Shown here piece after piece: positions 50,166 to 62,480 of a stretch of 64,000 nt of DNA; positions within the stretch are counted from its first letter, which is position 1, and every line of letters starts with the position of its first letter. Source of the DNA: Onchocerca volvulus (taxonomy: Eukaryota; Nematoda; Chromadorea; Rhabditida; Onchocercidae); contig HG738138.1 in assembly GCA_000499405.2 (NCBI GenBank), positions 25,141,745 through 25,205,744 on the forward strand. The letters are read 5' to 3'. The position numbers and the translations under genes were made by a program. The notes below the pieces were generated by a model. It ran no database searches. It worked only from the letters and a program-made list of their open reading frames with translations, and was not told the origin of the DNA.

Positions 50166-50604
50166 GTTTTTCCATAAATCATTGTATTGAATTTTAGGAT
50201 AATTTTATATTTCTATTAAAAAGTATTTAAATAAACTAATAATAGCAATAATTACACACTTTTAGAATTTCTATCATCAAAAAAAAAAAAGAAACTTTCT
50301 TTCATTTCTTTTAATTATTGCAATATTGTTCAAATTTCAAAAAAAAAAAAAAAATTCTTAAAAATAGATTGAAATTTTCTTTTCAAAAAATATATTTTAA
50401 TAATAATAGCCTTAGCTTGTAGACTAATATTAATAGAAGATAAATGAATTGCAACACTATTTAATTTCATCAAAAAAAAAAAAAAAATTCTTAAAAATGG
50501 ATTGAATTTTTGTTATCAAAAAATTTATTTCAACGACACTAGCTTTAATTGCAATAATTTTTTTTTTTTTTTTCGATTCATTTTTAGGGGACTTTTTTTT
50601 TTTA

Positions 50605-50930
50605 AATATTAATATTAGATAAATGAATTCTCATATCAGTTATTAGATAATACACTTTTGGTTTAGATAAATAAATTCTAATATCAATATTAGATAATAT
50701 ATTTTGGACAAATGAATTCTAATATAAGTATCAGACAATATATTTTAGATAAATGAATTCTAATATAAGTATCAGATAATGTATTTTAGATAAATGAATT
50801 CTAATATCAATATTAGATAATACACTTTTGATTTATATAAATGAATTCTTATATCAACCATTAGATAATATATTTTAGATAGATGAATTTGAATACTATA
50901 ATGGATAATAAATATTAGATAAATGAATTT
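50605..50930. repeat. Tandem array of about 52 bp (GATAAATGAATTCTAATATC)
   Basis: About six to seven units, each containing AGATAAATGAATTCTAATAT, CAATATTAGATAATATATTT. Variants with ACACTTTTG(G/A)TTTA alternate with ATATTTTAG, suggesting two unit types. Confidence 0.9.
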
Positions 50931-51419
50931 TTTCCATTTTTTTTCTTTTAAAGATAAAATGAAGGAAAATTAGTAAGAATTTGGCAGATGGTTTCGTATC
51001 AAAATGATTCATTTGAACAAAAAAAAAAAAAAAAAAAAAGGAAAAAGAAAAAAGAAAATAGATCTGTTGCTTGAAAATATTTGAAAAAAATAAAAAAAAT
51101 AAAAAAAAAAATGAGAAAGAAACTGGAATATTCCGTAAAAGAAAACAATACTGATTCAGCCAATTGGAAAAAATGATAAGAAATAATGGAAAAAAAAAAA
51201 GAGGATACTTTTTAAAAAGAAAAGAAAAACAAATTAAGAAATTAATTGAAGTAATTAAATAAATGAAATGAATTAATTAAGTAATAATAATTAAACATAC
51301 AAAAGAGAAAATAGCTTATTTCCATATTAATCAATGATTAGATGGATAATGTTTCGCAGCATTGATCTGTTTTTTTTTAAATTATATTTTTATTTAAATA
51401 ATTTCTAGTAAATCGGTAC

Positions 51420-51500
51420 TGCAAGTTACTTGCTAATAGCACGCATTGCAAGCTACTTACTACTAGCATGCATTGCATGCCATTTGCTAATAGCATGCAA
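51420..51500. repeat. Three 27-bp tandem units TGCAAGTTACTTGCTAATAG
   Basis: Units at 51420-51446, 51447-51473 and 51474-51500 each end AGCA(T/C)GCAT or AGCATGCA. GCATGCATTGCATGC gives local self-complementarity. The TTGCTAATNGCATGC word resembles the 41.33-kb hairpin arm TTGCTAATGCATGCA. Confidence 0.9.
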
Positions 51501-53600
51501 AAATGTAAGTTAAGAAAAAAGTTGCAAATAAAATTTATCTAAGACAAATCAATCATATCAATATCAACTGTTATTTTATCAAATCAGAAATTTGTTATTT
51601 GCATTTGCAGATGTTGCAAAAGAAAAAAAAAAAAAATCATCAATCATTTTTGATTGAAAACTGATAAAATTGATAATATGTTAGAAAATAGATATTATCG
51701 ATTGATTTTATAAATGTTTAAATTCTAAAAAATTCTCTTCTTTCCCTTAATACTTTGTATGATTCTAAAAATTTTTTTGGAAAATTTTGAAAAGAATAAA
51801 ACAGATTTTTTTTTTTTGAGACTAATATATCGTTTTTCTTGATCAAAATCAAATAAATAATGTATAATACTTTAAAAAAAAAATCATATGCGAACAATTA
51901 ATTATTGATTTATTAATTAATGAAAGTAAGCTAATAATTATTTATTTTTGTTTATAATTTCTAAAAAATATATTTGATGCTTTGGAAATTTTCAAAAACA
52001 TCAAATATTTTAGAAATTATAAACAAATTTTCAAATTTTCAAGAAATCGAGAAAATAACATCATGTCATTCGATGTTCTTAATTATCAAATTGCCTAATT
52101 AAAAAGTTTATTAAGCGGAATATTTCGATGGTACGATCGTAAAATTTTCTTTTTTTTTTTTCTTTTTTCAAATAGGTTGATGGTTTATGACCTTATTCAT
52201 CTTGTAATTAAATTTTTTTTTTTTTTGAATAATAATAACAAGATTTTTAAAAACTGGCTTAAAATTACTCTGAATTATTTTGAGAATGAATAATTGCAAT
52301 TTTTTTTTTTTTTTAAAGCTAATTTAAAATTTTAAAAAAAAAAGTGAAAAATAGTTCGTTAAAACTAATTCTTCGATTTGAAAGAATTTTTTTTTTTTGC
52401 TAAAATTAAAGTTTCAACTAAAGTTAAGAATAAAATTGGAACAAAATATAATTTGCTAACAAATTAGAGCAGCAAATTTAAAAGATCAATTAAATAAGTA
52501 AAAAACAAAAAAAAAAAGAAATGAAACATTCCGATAAATAAATAAATAAATAAATAAATAACTGAAATAACAAGTAAAGGATAAAATTTTAGTAATTGAA
52601 AGGAAAAAAAAATGCTTAAAAAACTGAAAAAGTAGTAATGAATAAAATTTGAAAAATTGAAAACTAGAAATGAATAAATGAAATGAAATAAATTTTTAAA
52701 AAAGAATAATTATTCCTTCTTTTTTTTTTCTTTTAGCATTTAAAAAAAGAAAAAAAAATAACACAAAATCATTTCAAGACATTTGATGTACTTCTTGTTA
52801 TTCATCAAAAAATTTTATTTGAAGCAAAGTAAAGCATCGAAAGAATAAATTGAAATTTGAAATTTAGTAAAAGAAATTTCTTAGAAAAAAAAAAAAAAAA
52901 AAAGGACAAGAAAAGTAATTATTATATAAAATATAAAATCATCTATTCAAATATGAAAATATACAAATGTGAAATTTTAACAAATTTGAAATTTCAAATT
53001 AAAAGTTATTAATCATTTCAAAAAAAAAAAAATTATCAATCATTTCAAATATTTCAAATTCTTACTTTCTTTGTTTTTCTCCTCATTTTGAAATTTTCAA
53101 AAATTTTTTAATTTTTATAATAGATAAAAGATATTTTCTCGCTTTTTTTTTATTTTGAAATAAAAAATAAAGTTTTTCGATCAAAAAGTTAAGAAGATAA
53201 GAGAAAAAAAAACAGAATAGGAAATCGATTTTTTTTTTTTCATCAGAAAATTTAAGAAGATTAAGAGAAAAGTCGAATAGAAAAATAAGTAATAGGAAAT
53301 CGAAGTTTTCTTTTTTTTCTTTTAAATCAAAAAATTAAATAATCAAAATAAAAGAAAAAAATAGGATAGAAGAATAAATAATAGGAAATTGATTTTTTTT
53401 TTTGTCAAAAAATTAAAAAATTGAAAGAAAAATAGAATCGAAGAATAAATAAAAAAGGAAAAGAAAAAAAAACTTTTTAATTTTCCTAACGATTAAAAAC
53501 ATTGCAAAGTTAAAAATCACAAAACAAACCACTTATCCAAACCACCCAAAACACTAATCGATGATTAGAAAATTTAATTTTAAATTTTCGCAAAATTGGA
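51501..53600. other. Non-coding AT-rich stretch
   Basis: No coding signal. (AAAT)n at 52534-52560. An imperfect repeat at about 53150-53470 (AGAAAATTAAGAAGATAAGA, GAAAAA, ATAGGAAATCGATTTTTTTT) recurs four times at roughly 80-bp spacing. Confidence 0.5.
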
Positions 53601-53649
53601 AAATACATAACAATTTGATTATTGCCAATAAACAATCGAAAAGGCGTAT

Positions 53650-53652
53650 TTA

Positions 53653-53687
<35 letters not shown>

Positions 53688-53692
53688 GTGTT
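53650..53692. repeat. (TG)n microsatellite
   Basis: ATGTGTGTGTGTGTGTGTGT with TATG interruptions. Open frames across it are Cys/Val or His/Thr repeats. Confidence 0.95.
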
Positions 53693-54327
53693 TGCATACA
53701 CATTTAATTGTGTATATTCAGAAATCAAAATAAAATTTCCTTCCTTTCTTCTCCTTTTTTTTTTTTTTTTAGAATCAAATCGATTTTTATTCGTTTCGAA
53801 TTAATTTTTCATTCCTTTCAATCGATCGATAATATTTAATCAATTATTTTTATTATCAAAAAAAAAACTTTTTACTTTTTTTTTTTAATGCATCAAATTG
53901 AATTAATTGGTAGCAAAATATAAAACAAATGAATTATAAATTAAAAGGAAAGAAAAAATCAAAATAAAATACAAATTTTAAATATAAATATAAGAATTAA
54001 TTAATTTCAAAATTGTTTCCATTATCGAAAAAAAAAAAAAAACCTTTACATTTTATGGATCAAATTGATTAATTTGATAGCAGAATATATAAATCAAAAA
54101 AATTATTAAAAAAAAAAAATTCGAAATTTTAAATATAATATAAGAATTAATTAATTTTATTATTATTTAATTAGGAAAAAAAAAGGAAGAAAGCAAAGAA
54201 ATTACTAAATTATTTATATTTTTTATCGAAAATTTTTTAATTAATATTAAATAATAAATTATAACAATACACGTACGTTTATATATCATTTATGTTAATT
54301 TACGACGTATTTCATATATTTCACGTA
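53693..54327. other. Non-coding AT-rich stretch
   Basis: A unit of about 175-180 bp is loosely duplicated (near 53840 and 54010). It carries ATTATCAAAAAAAA, CTTTTTACTTTTT or CCTTTACATTTTATG, then GATCAAATTGATTAATTTG and TAGCAAAATATA. Confidence 0.45.
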
Positions 54328-54412
54328 TTCGCTTTTTTTTGCGAAAAAAAAAAAAAAAAAAAACAACAACAACTTCGCTTTTTTTGCGAAAAAAAAAAAA
54401 CAACAACGACAA
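54328..54412. repeat. 46-bp tandem pair of TTCGC-T8-GCGAA hairpins
   Basis: TTCGCTTTTTTTTGCGAA (54328-54345) and TTCGCTTTTTTTGCGAA (54374-54390), each followed by an A-run and CAACAACAAC or CAACAACGAC. Confidence 0.85.
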
Positions 54413-54865
54413 GATTTATTTTTTTTGAAACATAAAAATTAACTAAAAAAGATTATTCAAAATCAATCCTAATTTTCTTAACTCATCACCATTTCTAGCA
54501 ATTGCTTGCTTCTTTATTCATGAAAAAAGACGATAATCTGATTTTCGTACCTACCGGATGGAAAAAGATCTTTTTAACTATGGAAATTTTTGGAAATAAA
54601 AAGAATGATCTTTGAACTTTGACCGCAAAATGATTGCCCTTGCTCAAGTAATTGCTACAACAAAACCAAATATCTACTACGTTTTTACCTCAAAATTCTT
54701 CCATTTACATTCATTCAATTTTTTGATTTAAAAAAAAAAAAGGAAAAAGGAAAGAATATGGCTTATCCTATCGATTTTAATCTTATAATCCATTTTAATT
54801 CATGTTAATTAAATTTCAAAAAAAAAAAAAAAAAAAATGAAATTGGAATTTTTCAGAAAAAAAAA

Positions 54866-54869
54866 NNNN
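54866..54869. other. Four undetermined bases (assembly gap)
   Basis: NNNN between an A-run and TTAGAAATTTTTTTTTGG. It is the only ambiguous stretch in the window and sits in a homopolymer context, so the true length is uncertain. Confidence 1.
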
Positions 54870-55600
54870 TTAGAAATTTTTTTTTGGCTTTTCTATTAAA
54901 AATACTTTTAATGCTTTTTCTTGTTTTGTTCGAGCTTAAATTAACAAAATAAAAAAAGAAATTTAATAAAATTTTACAATCAATCAAGAATAAACTTTTT
55001 TATGCAAAATTTTTTGAGAAATTTTTCTGTCAAAAAAAAAAAAAAAATAAAACAAAAATTTATTATCATTTCATCGTTTTTTTTTTCTTCTCTTTCGCAT
55101 ATTTTTACACACATATAAACAAGGAATTGATTTATTTCAATCGATCAAAGAACTTTTTTTTTTTTTTTTTTTTCAAGATGATGAATTGATTGATTTATTT
55201 AAATTAATTCATTGAAAAGCAAATCAATTTAAATAAAATAAATGGTAATTTTGAAAAATTTACAAACTTAAATTCGTTTTTTTTTTTTCAATTCTTATAA
55301 TGATGATTTGAAATAATAAATATAATATAGAAAGATGAAATTTAAATAATCGCAATATTTTTGTTTTATCACCTAAAATTTAATTTTATTTTTCAATAAT
55401 TTTTGAGAAAAGAAAAAATTAATTTCCAATTTTTCGAAAATAATTTTACAATATAAAAATTATTCAAATAATTTGTTAGCATTGTAAAATGTAAAACTTT
55501 TTACAATTAAATTAACCAATTTTAATATATTCATCAATTAAAAATCTGCCAAATTTAACCAAAACTTTTGATTATATCCGATTATTGAAAAAAAAAAAAA
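54870..55600. other. Non-coding AT-rich stretch
   Basis: Homopolymers and simple AT words. No open frame with protein-like composition. Confidence 0.5.
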
Positions 55601-55603
55601 AAA

Positions 55604-55796
55604 CTATTAAAAATGGAAAAAATAAATAAATAAAATTAAAAAAATACATTGAAAAAATTGGGTTTAATACAATCCAAAAGCAAAAAATTTTGAAATTAAT
55701 ATTAAAAATGGAAAAAATAAATAAATGAAATTAAAAAAATACATTGAAAAAATTGGGTTTAATACAATCCAAAAGCAAAAAATTTTGAAATTATTG
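55604..55796. repeat. 95-bp tandem duplication
   Basis: Two copies of ATTAAAAATGGAAAAAATAA, ATAAATAAAATTAAAAAAAT, ACATTGAAAAAATTGGGTTT, AATACAATCCAAAAGCAAAA, AATTTTGAAATTA, essentially identical except for ATAAATAAAA versus ATAAATGAAA. Confidence 0.93.
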
Positions 55797-56629
55797 GATG
55801 ATAAGATTATTAAAAGTATAAATTTTTGAAATTTTTAAAATTAATGACAGTTATTGATAAAAGGTATTTAAGGAATTTAGTAAATTTCAAATTAGAACTA
55901 ACAAAAAATTTATTGAAAAAGTTGTTTACGAAATTAATAGAAGAATCAAAAAAAAAAAACAAACAAATAAATAAAAAACTAAATGAATTCTGTAGAAAAT
56001 GTACATTTTAATTAATTAATACGTCAATTTTCCTCTACTTGTTACTATTTTAAATTTTAACTTTTCCAACAAAAAAAAAATTTTTGAAAGAATTTCACGA
56101 AAGAAAAAAAATTTGTATAAAATATTAAATTCAAATTGTTTGTTAAGTTTTTTTTTTTTTTAGTAAAAGCTAAAATAAGTGAAAAATTTGTGCTATTATC
56201 AGTGAAAATTTAGATAATCAAAGTTCAAAAAAAAAAAAAAAACAAAAAAAAGGAAAGATTTATTTCTAAAAATTCAACGACAATCAATAAATTGTGCTTC
56301 GAATTGAAAAAAAAAAAAAGATTCCATTAAAAAAGATTTTAATATTTTTGAACTTAAAAATAGCAGCTATAAAACATTATTTTCCTAAAAATGAATAATA
56401 ATAATAATAGCAATTAATAATAAAATGCTTTCAATTCCGATTAAAATATTAAATTTGGAATTTGATTCTGATTAAAGTATTAAATTAATTGGAATTTGAA
56501 AGATTAATTTTAAGGCAATTAAGGCACTAAATTAATTGGAATTTGAAAAATTTTAGTTGAAAGACGATTTAAGTATTAAATTAAATTCCAATTGCACGAA
56601 ATATGAAAAATAAAAAAAATGTTTTTCCA

Positions 56630-56785
56630 ATGATGACGTGTTAAAACTTAATGCACTGACGTGTAGTGACGTATTAAAACTTAGCTTATTAATCATTTCA
56701 TATTCCACGTTGTAAAATCATTTCACGTTTTTTCACGTTTTTTACGTTTTTTACTATCAATTTAGTCATATTACTGCATTCCACG
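56630..56785. repeat. ACGTG/CACGTTTT motif cluster
   Basis: GATGACGTGTTAAAACTTA, GACGTGTAGTGACGTATT, AAAACTTAG, then ATTCCACGTTG, TTTCACGTTTTTTCACGTTT, TTTACG and CCACGTGAAAAG. It combines a short duplication (ACGT..TTAAAACTTA twice) with repeated CACGT cores. Confidence 0.6.
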
Positions 56786-57439
56786 TGAAAAGTTTACAAA
56801 GTTCACTAATAATAACAATAATAATGATTAACTTGAAAAAATATAAATAATAATTTCAATAAAGAATGTAATTATAATATTTTCAAATTATAATAAATTT
56901 CAAATTTTCGAAAGATCAGCGAACAAATAATGCATTATTGAATAATTTTCTAACTTTCGAACAAAATTAATTAAATTTTATAAATGATATCATCTTAAAC
57001 AAAAAAAAAAAAATTAATTAAACAAAATGATATTAATTAAGCAAAGTTAATAAAATAAAATAAACTTTACCAAAATATTTCGCTTCTTCAATTAGTAATA
57101 ACAAACAATCTATTAATTTTTACTTAATTTTTTCAAAAAAAAAAAAAAAATTAAAAATTAAAAGAGATCAATTTAATTAATTGAAATCTTGAAAATAAGT
57201 AAAAAAAAAATTTGAGATTTTCAAATAATTGTGCATCAAACTTTAAAAATTTTAATAAAATATAAGAAAAATAAGAATTTCAAAAATTTCACTAAACTAA
57301 TCGATTTGAAATTTGAAATTTAAAAAATTTGAAATTTCAAATTTTTTCAAATTACAAACAAATCATCAAATAGCAGCAGCAACATAAACAAGTAGGTAAT
57401 AAAAACATTTAAAACAAGAGCAATAAATACGATTTGCTC

Positions 57440-57525
57440 CGATAAACTGATGATGATGATGATGATAATGATGATAATGATAATGACGATGATGATAATA
57501 ATGGTGATAATGATGATATTGATAA
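57440..57525. repeat. (GAT)n / GATAAT array
   Basis: CTGATGATGATGATGATGAT, AATGATGATAATGATAATGA, CGATGATGATAATAATGGTG. The minus-strand frame across it is only an Ile/Val run. Confidence 0.92.
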
Positions 57526-57959
57526 TTGTATGAATCAAATTGTTGCTTATCAGCGTTGTTATCATATATTCGTTAAGATTAACATTCATACATACATATT
57601 TACATATTATGTAAAAATTAATAATTTATAACAAAATAAAATTAAATAAAGAAAAAATGAAAAAATTATTAAAATTTAAAATTTAAATTATATATTAAAT
57701 AAAATTAATATGAAATTAATAATATATATTTAAAATATATAATATGAAATTAATTATATATATTTAAAAAAAAAAATGAAAAAATTAATTTTATAGCAAT
57801 TTCTCCATCTCTTTTTTTAATTTCAATACAATTAAAAGTTTAATAAATTTAAATTTAAAAAAAAAAAAGAAAAAAAAAGATTGGGATTTTGAGAATGCTT
57901 TGATGAGTTGTGAATGAATAATAAAAATATTTGAGGATAAATAGTGGAGAATGAAGAAA

Positions 57960-58075
57960 ATTTTTTGAAAATTGTTAGGAGGAAAAGGAAAAGTAGGAGG
58001 AATAGGAGGAGGAATTAGGAGGAGGGAGAGGAGGAAGAGAGAAGGAAAAGATGGAGGAATCTTGTGGTATGACTA
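57960..58075. repeat. GGAGGA purine tract
   Basis: AGGAGGAAAAGGAAAAGTAG, GAGGAATAGGAGGAGGAATT, AGGAGGAGGGAGAGGAGGAA, GAGAGAAGG. Almost all purine on the plus strand over about 95 bases, followed by a more balanced non-coding block to 58140. Confidence 0.85.
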
Positions 58076-58774
58076 TCGGATAGGATGAGATGCCTTACTG
58101 AAAAATGTAAACATCTGGTGGTGTCGTAAAGGGAAATATTATTATTTCATTTTTCCTAAAAATTTTTCTTAAAAAAAAAAAAAAAAGAAAACGTACGTGA
58201 GATCCGTTACGTGAGGTCATTATCACGTTTTTTTTTTTTTTTTTTTAGATAATTTTGACCCTTTCCCTTTTATATGACATTTACATAACCTTTTCTATCT
58301 TATATGACATTTTTATAGTCAAAGATAAAAAAAAAAAAAATCAAATTTTTGATATTAAAAATTTGAATTTATGAAATTTTTAAAAATTTTATTTCAAAAC
58401 ACAAACTTTTTCTTTTTATAATTTGATGTGAAAAAGAGATAAAAATATATTGAAAAATACCTTATTAGAGAAGAAATAATTTTGAAAATTTTGAAAAAAG
58501 GGAAAAAAAACTTGAAAAATGAATTATTGTTTTTTTTTAATTAATCAAAAGAAAAAAGAAAGAAAGAAAAATATATGGAAAATTTTATAAAAATTTTCGG
58601 AATTTTTTTTTTTTTTAATGATTGCTTATGAAAATTTTACAATTGAAAATGAAATTTAAAAAAAAAAAAAAAAAAATTTGGAAAACTTTTATTAATATAT
58701 TTTTGTATAAATTTAAACTTATTCGTGGAAATTTTTTTATATTTGTTGTCAAATTTTGATTATCGAAATGATGC

Positions 58775-59060
58775 ATTTCTCTAATTTGAATTCCGGGATT
58801 TATATTTGTATAGCTAAAATCCGGTATTTGAAAAATATATCTCACAATCAGAATAATCGGATTTACAACCTACAACTAAAATTAGGATTTCCGAATTTCG
58901 CAAAATTAAAATTTCTGAATCTATTTATCGGTAAAATCCAGTTCTTGCAAAAAATATTCCAGCAATCAGAATTCCGGACTTGTATTTATGGATAAAATCC
59001 AATACTTCCATCACCAGAATTCCGGATTTGATATTTGTAAGTTAATATTTACCGTAATCC
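58775..59060. repeat. Degenerate 70-85-bp tandem repeat (AGAATTCCGGATTTG)
   Basis: GAATTCCGGGATTTATATTT, GTATAGCTAAAATCCGGTAT, TTG; then CAGAATAATCGGATTTACAA; then CAGAATTCCGGACTTGTATT, TATGGATAAAATCCAATACT; then CAGAATTCCGGATTTGATAT. Open frames on both strands here reflect the repeat. Confidence 0.7.
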
Positions 59061-61964
59061 CAAATATGGAATATACGATTTTGATGAAACAAACTTTACA
59101 TAAATTTACTCCTTAACAATTTCCAATAATTATTTGTGTTATAATAAGCAAGAATTGGAAGCGAAAAATAAGCTGATAAGTTATCAATAAACTGATAAGT
59201 AAATTTGTCAATAAAAAATGACAGACTAAAAAAAGTTTCCTTTTTTAACTAAGCTAAATTCCTGAGAACTAAATTAATTAAAATGTAAATTTTAATTAAA
59301 ACTAAATAATCTGAAAAATTTTGATAGCTAAACTTTTGATGACTGGGAAAAAAAAAACAATTAATCAAATGAAAAATTATGTAACTAACAAAAAAAAAAA
59401 AAAAAAAAAAGTTTTGCTGCTTCATTAAATGATTTGAAATTTTTCAAAAACTGATTTAACTTTCCTTTAAATTTCATTCAAATAAATTTAATTATTAAAT
59501 AAGCATATTTAAATTGAATTATCGAATTAATGAATTAAAAAAAAAAAAAAGATTTCGGGTAGCTAAAACTTCCAATGATTGAAAATTAAAACTATAATGT
59601 TTCAATCAAATGAAAAATTATGGAAATATAACAAAAAGAAAATTTTGCTGCTTGATTAAATAATTCAAAAAAAATCTTTCAAAAATTGATTTAACATTCT
59701 TTTAAATTTAAATTTGAATAAACTCAATTACTAAATTTAAATTCTTTTTTTTTTTTGTTTTGAATCTTTCCTTTCTTTTTTTTCAAATTATTTGTCATGT
59801 CAATCGTTGAAAGAACCAATTTACTAAAAAGACAGTTGGCCTTCTAAAAGAATTGACGAGGGAAAAATTGTTAATTTATTCTCACGGCAATAAATTTTCG
59901 ATCAGATTGCTTTAATCGATATGCTTTTGGTATCGAATGAAATAGGAAATTTCAAAAATTTTTCGAGAATCAATTTTGATATCAAAATTTGGATTTTCAT
60001 CGAATTAAAATTTCAGTTTTTTAATTAAAAAATTTTTAGCAGATGCAAAAACAATTAAAATGAATCATGAAATTCTTCTATCTTATCCATATAATCAATA
60101 TAATAGTGATAATTTTATTACAAAATCATTATTTAATAATATCGATATAATAGTGATAATTTTATCACAAAATCATTATTTAATAATAATAATGATAATC
60201 TAATAATTGTAAACATAAATGAATATAATCATCATTTCCGTCAATCAATAATGATTCATCATTTATGTCACAAACAATTACTAGAGAATATCCAAGCAAA
60301 CTGATGATTATCTAATTTCATGCATTATATTATTAAACAATTTAATTATTTAATTTCGTTTTTTCTTTTTAATTACAGTAATTTTTATTTTTTTAATAAT
60401 TATAATAAATTTTAAAATTAATTCTAGCAAAAATCTTCATTTAAAATATAACAAATGAAATTAGATACATATTTTTTTTTTCAAGTACTATATTAATTTT
60501 AAATCAATTTCTAAATTTTTTTGCAGAATTAATTTGATAATGTATTATATAATTTAGATTTAATAATGTGTTGAATAAATTATTCGATATTGCTCCTTTC
60601 TTTTTTTTTTTTCCTTCCATAATAGTAATTTATTGAATTAATTATTATAATTGAAAATAAATTACGGATGACAAATTTTTATATGATTATTAAGTTAATT
60701 ACGCTGAATCATTTTGCAGTTTTTTTTTTTTTTTTTTTGCAGGATTTAATTTGATAGTATTATAATTTGGATTTTTAATAATTTGTTGAATAAATTATTC
60801 GATGGTAATGTGAATAGTAGTAATTTATTGAAATTAATTATTGAAAATAAATTACGGATGACAACAAATTTCTATATGATTATTAAATTAATTACTAAGA
60901 ATATTTAACTAAAATGATCGAAAAATTAGACAACTTTTTTTATTTGTCAGAATATGTATAAAAAATAAAAGATAATCGGAAAACTATTTAAATCATGTTT
61001 ATCCTGAATTATTTCCCACTAATTAAATTATTATTTGTTATTTTTCTTTTTCTTTTTTCTTTTTTTTTTTTTTTAATTTTCTATAAAACAAGAATAATCA
61101 ATAAGAAATGTATCGTTTAAATTTTGGTGATTAAAAAAGATTGATAACATACATATTTTTTTTTTCTTTTTTTTAATATAATTAATGAATTATGAAGAAG
61201 AAATGAATTTGTCAAAGAAATTATTTAAACATCAAAAATTCTCAAAAATCAAGCATGCATTAGAATTTTTTAAAAATAATTTTTGAATTTTTCTTTGATG
61301 TAAAAATATTGTTGAAAAGAAAAAAAAAAAGGAGAGAAATATAACAGATATCAATGATTTTGTATTCATTTTTTTTTTAGGCAATAATTACATTTTTCTT
61401 CATTTCGAAAAAAAAAAATTAATTATTACTTATGAAGATATATATTAGATGCTAAACTTGATTCGCCAATGATGATATGATGATGATGCTGATGATGATA
61501 ATGATGATGATGATGAAGGAAATAAAAGATTTGTTCGTAGAGGAAAATGATTTTGAGATTGAGCGTTAAAGTTTTTTTTAAAAAATTAGTTAAAGTTTTT
61601 AAAATTTTTTTCCATTTTATTTTTTTTTTTTAATTTCATTTCATGATTTTTGTAGATAAGCAATTCTGATTATTTTCATAAATTAACATATATAGTAATG
61701 CAATTCTGGTTATTTTTTCAAATAACTAATAAATGATGAAATTTTTTTAACAAAAAAAAAAAAATGTAATTATTATTTCAAAAATTATCAGAAACATGAT
61801 GCCAAAGTAAAAGTAAAGTTAAATTTTAATATAAATTAACATAAATAAAAGTAATTCCATCATTTCTAAATAAGCATAAAACAAGTAAGCATATTAGGAT
61901 AGGAAAAATGATAAAAATGTTAATTTTGAAAATCTAACTTACAATCGATCGATCAATATGATAA
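59061..61964. other. Non-coding AT-rich stretch
   Basis: No gene. A diverged duplication of about 250 bp spans 59330-59560 and 59560-59760 (TAGCTAAA(A)CTT, AATGATTG, AATCAAATGAAAAATTATG, TTTTGCTGCTT). ATATAATAGTGATAATTTTA occurs twice at 60098 and 60144. A duplicated block with AATTACGGATGACAAATTT, TATATGATTATTAA lies at 60660 and 60850. A (GAT)n patch lies at 61463-61516. The region 59790-59940 is more complex in composition but unassigned. Confidence 0.5.
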
Positions 61965-62480
61965 TGACGGATTTTACGTCCGTTTTCAAGTTAGTATAGG
62001 AAAAAATAATTTACGGATATTACGTACGCTTCTCAAAAAAAGCATAGGATGAAATAATTTACGGATATTACGTACACTTCCATAAAAAAAAAAAAAGCAT
62101 AGAATGAAATAAGTTACGGATATTACGTACGTTCCCAAAAAAAAAAGCATAGGATGAAATAAGTTACGGATATCACGTACGTTTCCAAAAAAAGCACTAG
62201 GATGAAATAAGTTACGGATATTACGTAAAAATATAATTAGGTACACGTTTTTTATTCTGTCTATTATTTTCAAATAGGCCATAAATTAATGAATTTTACG
62301 TTCAATTTCAAAATAAGCGTAGAATAAAATAAATCACGCATATTACGCAAATTTCCTAAGAGATACACGTTTTCATACGTACCGTTATCAAATAGCGTAA
62401 CTTACGTGAAAGTATATCATTATCAAAATATCGTTATCAAATAGCCCATAAATTATGGATATTACATCTCAAAAAGTATA
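61965..62480. repeat. 58-bp minisatellite TTACGGATATTACGTACG
   Basis: Five clear units: GATGAAATAA(G/T)TTACGG, ATATTACGTACG, TTCCCAAAAAAAGCATAG. They span about 61995-62232, with decayed units on both sides (GACGGATTTTACGTCCG near 61966; ATAAATCACGCATATTACGC near 62330; GTATACGATGAAATAAATTA near 62476). The minus-strand frame of 98 codons is the repeat read as RNIRKLFHPM units. Confidence 0.9.

Noticed and set aside
54480..54720. More complex block that might be an exon
   Set aside because: All frames are closed by stops and no splice-bounded open stretch was found.
58756..58995. 79-codon plus frame and overlapping minus frame
   Set aside because: Both follow the degenerate AGAATTCCGGATTTG repeat.
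61986..62282. 98-codon minus-strand frame with repeated RNIRKLFHPM
   Set aside because: It is the 58-bp minisatellite read in one frame with poly-Phe/Lys linkers, not a repeat protein with supporting signals.
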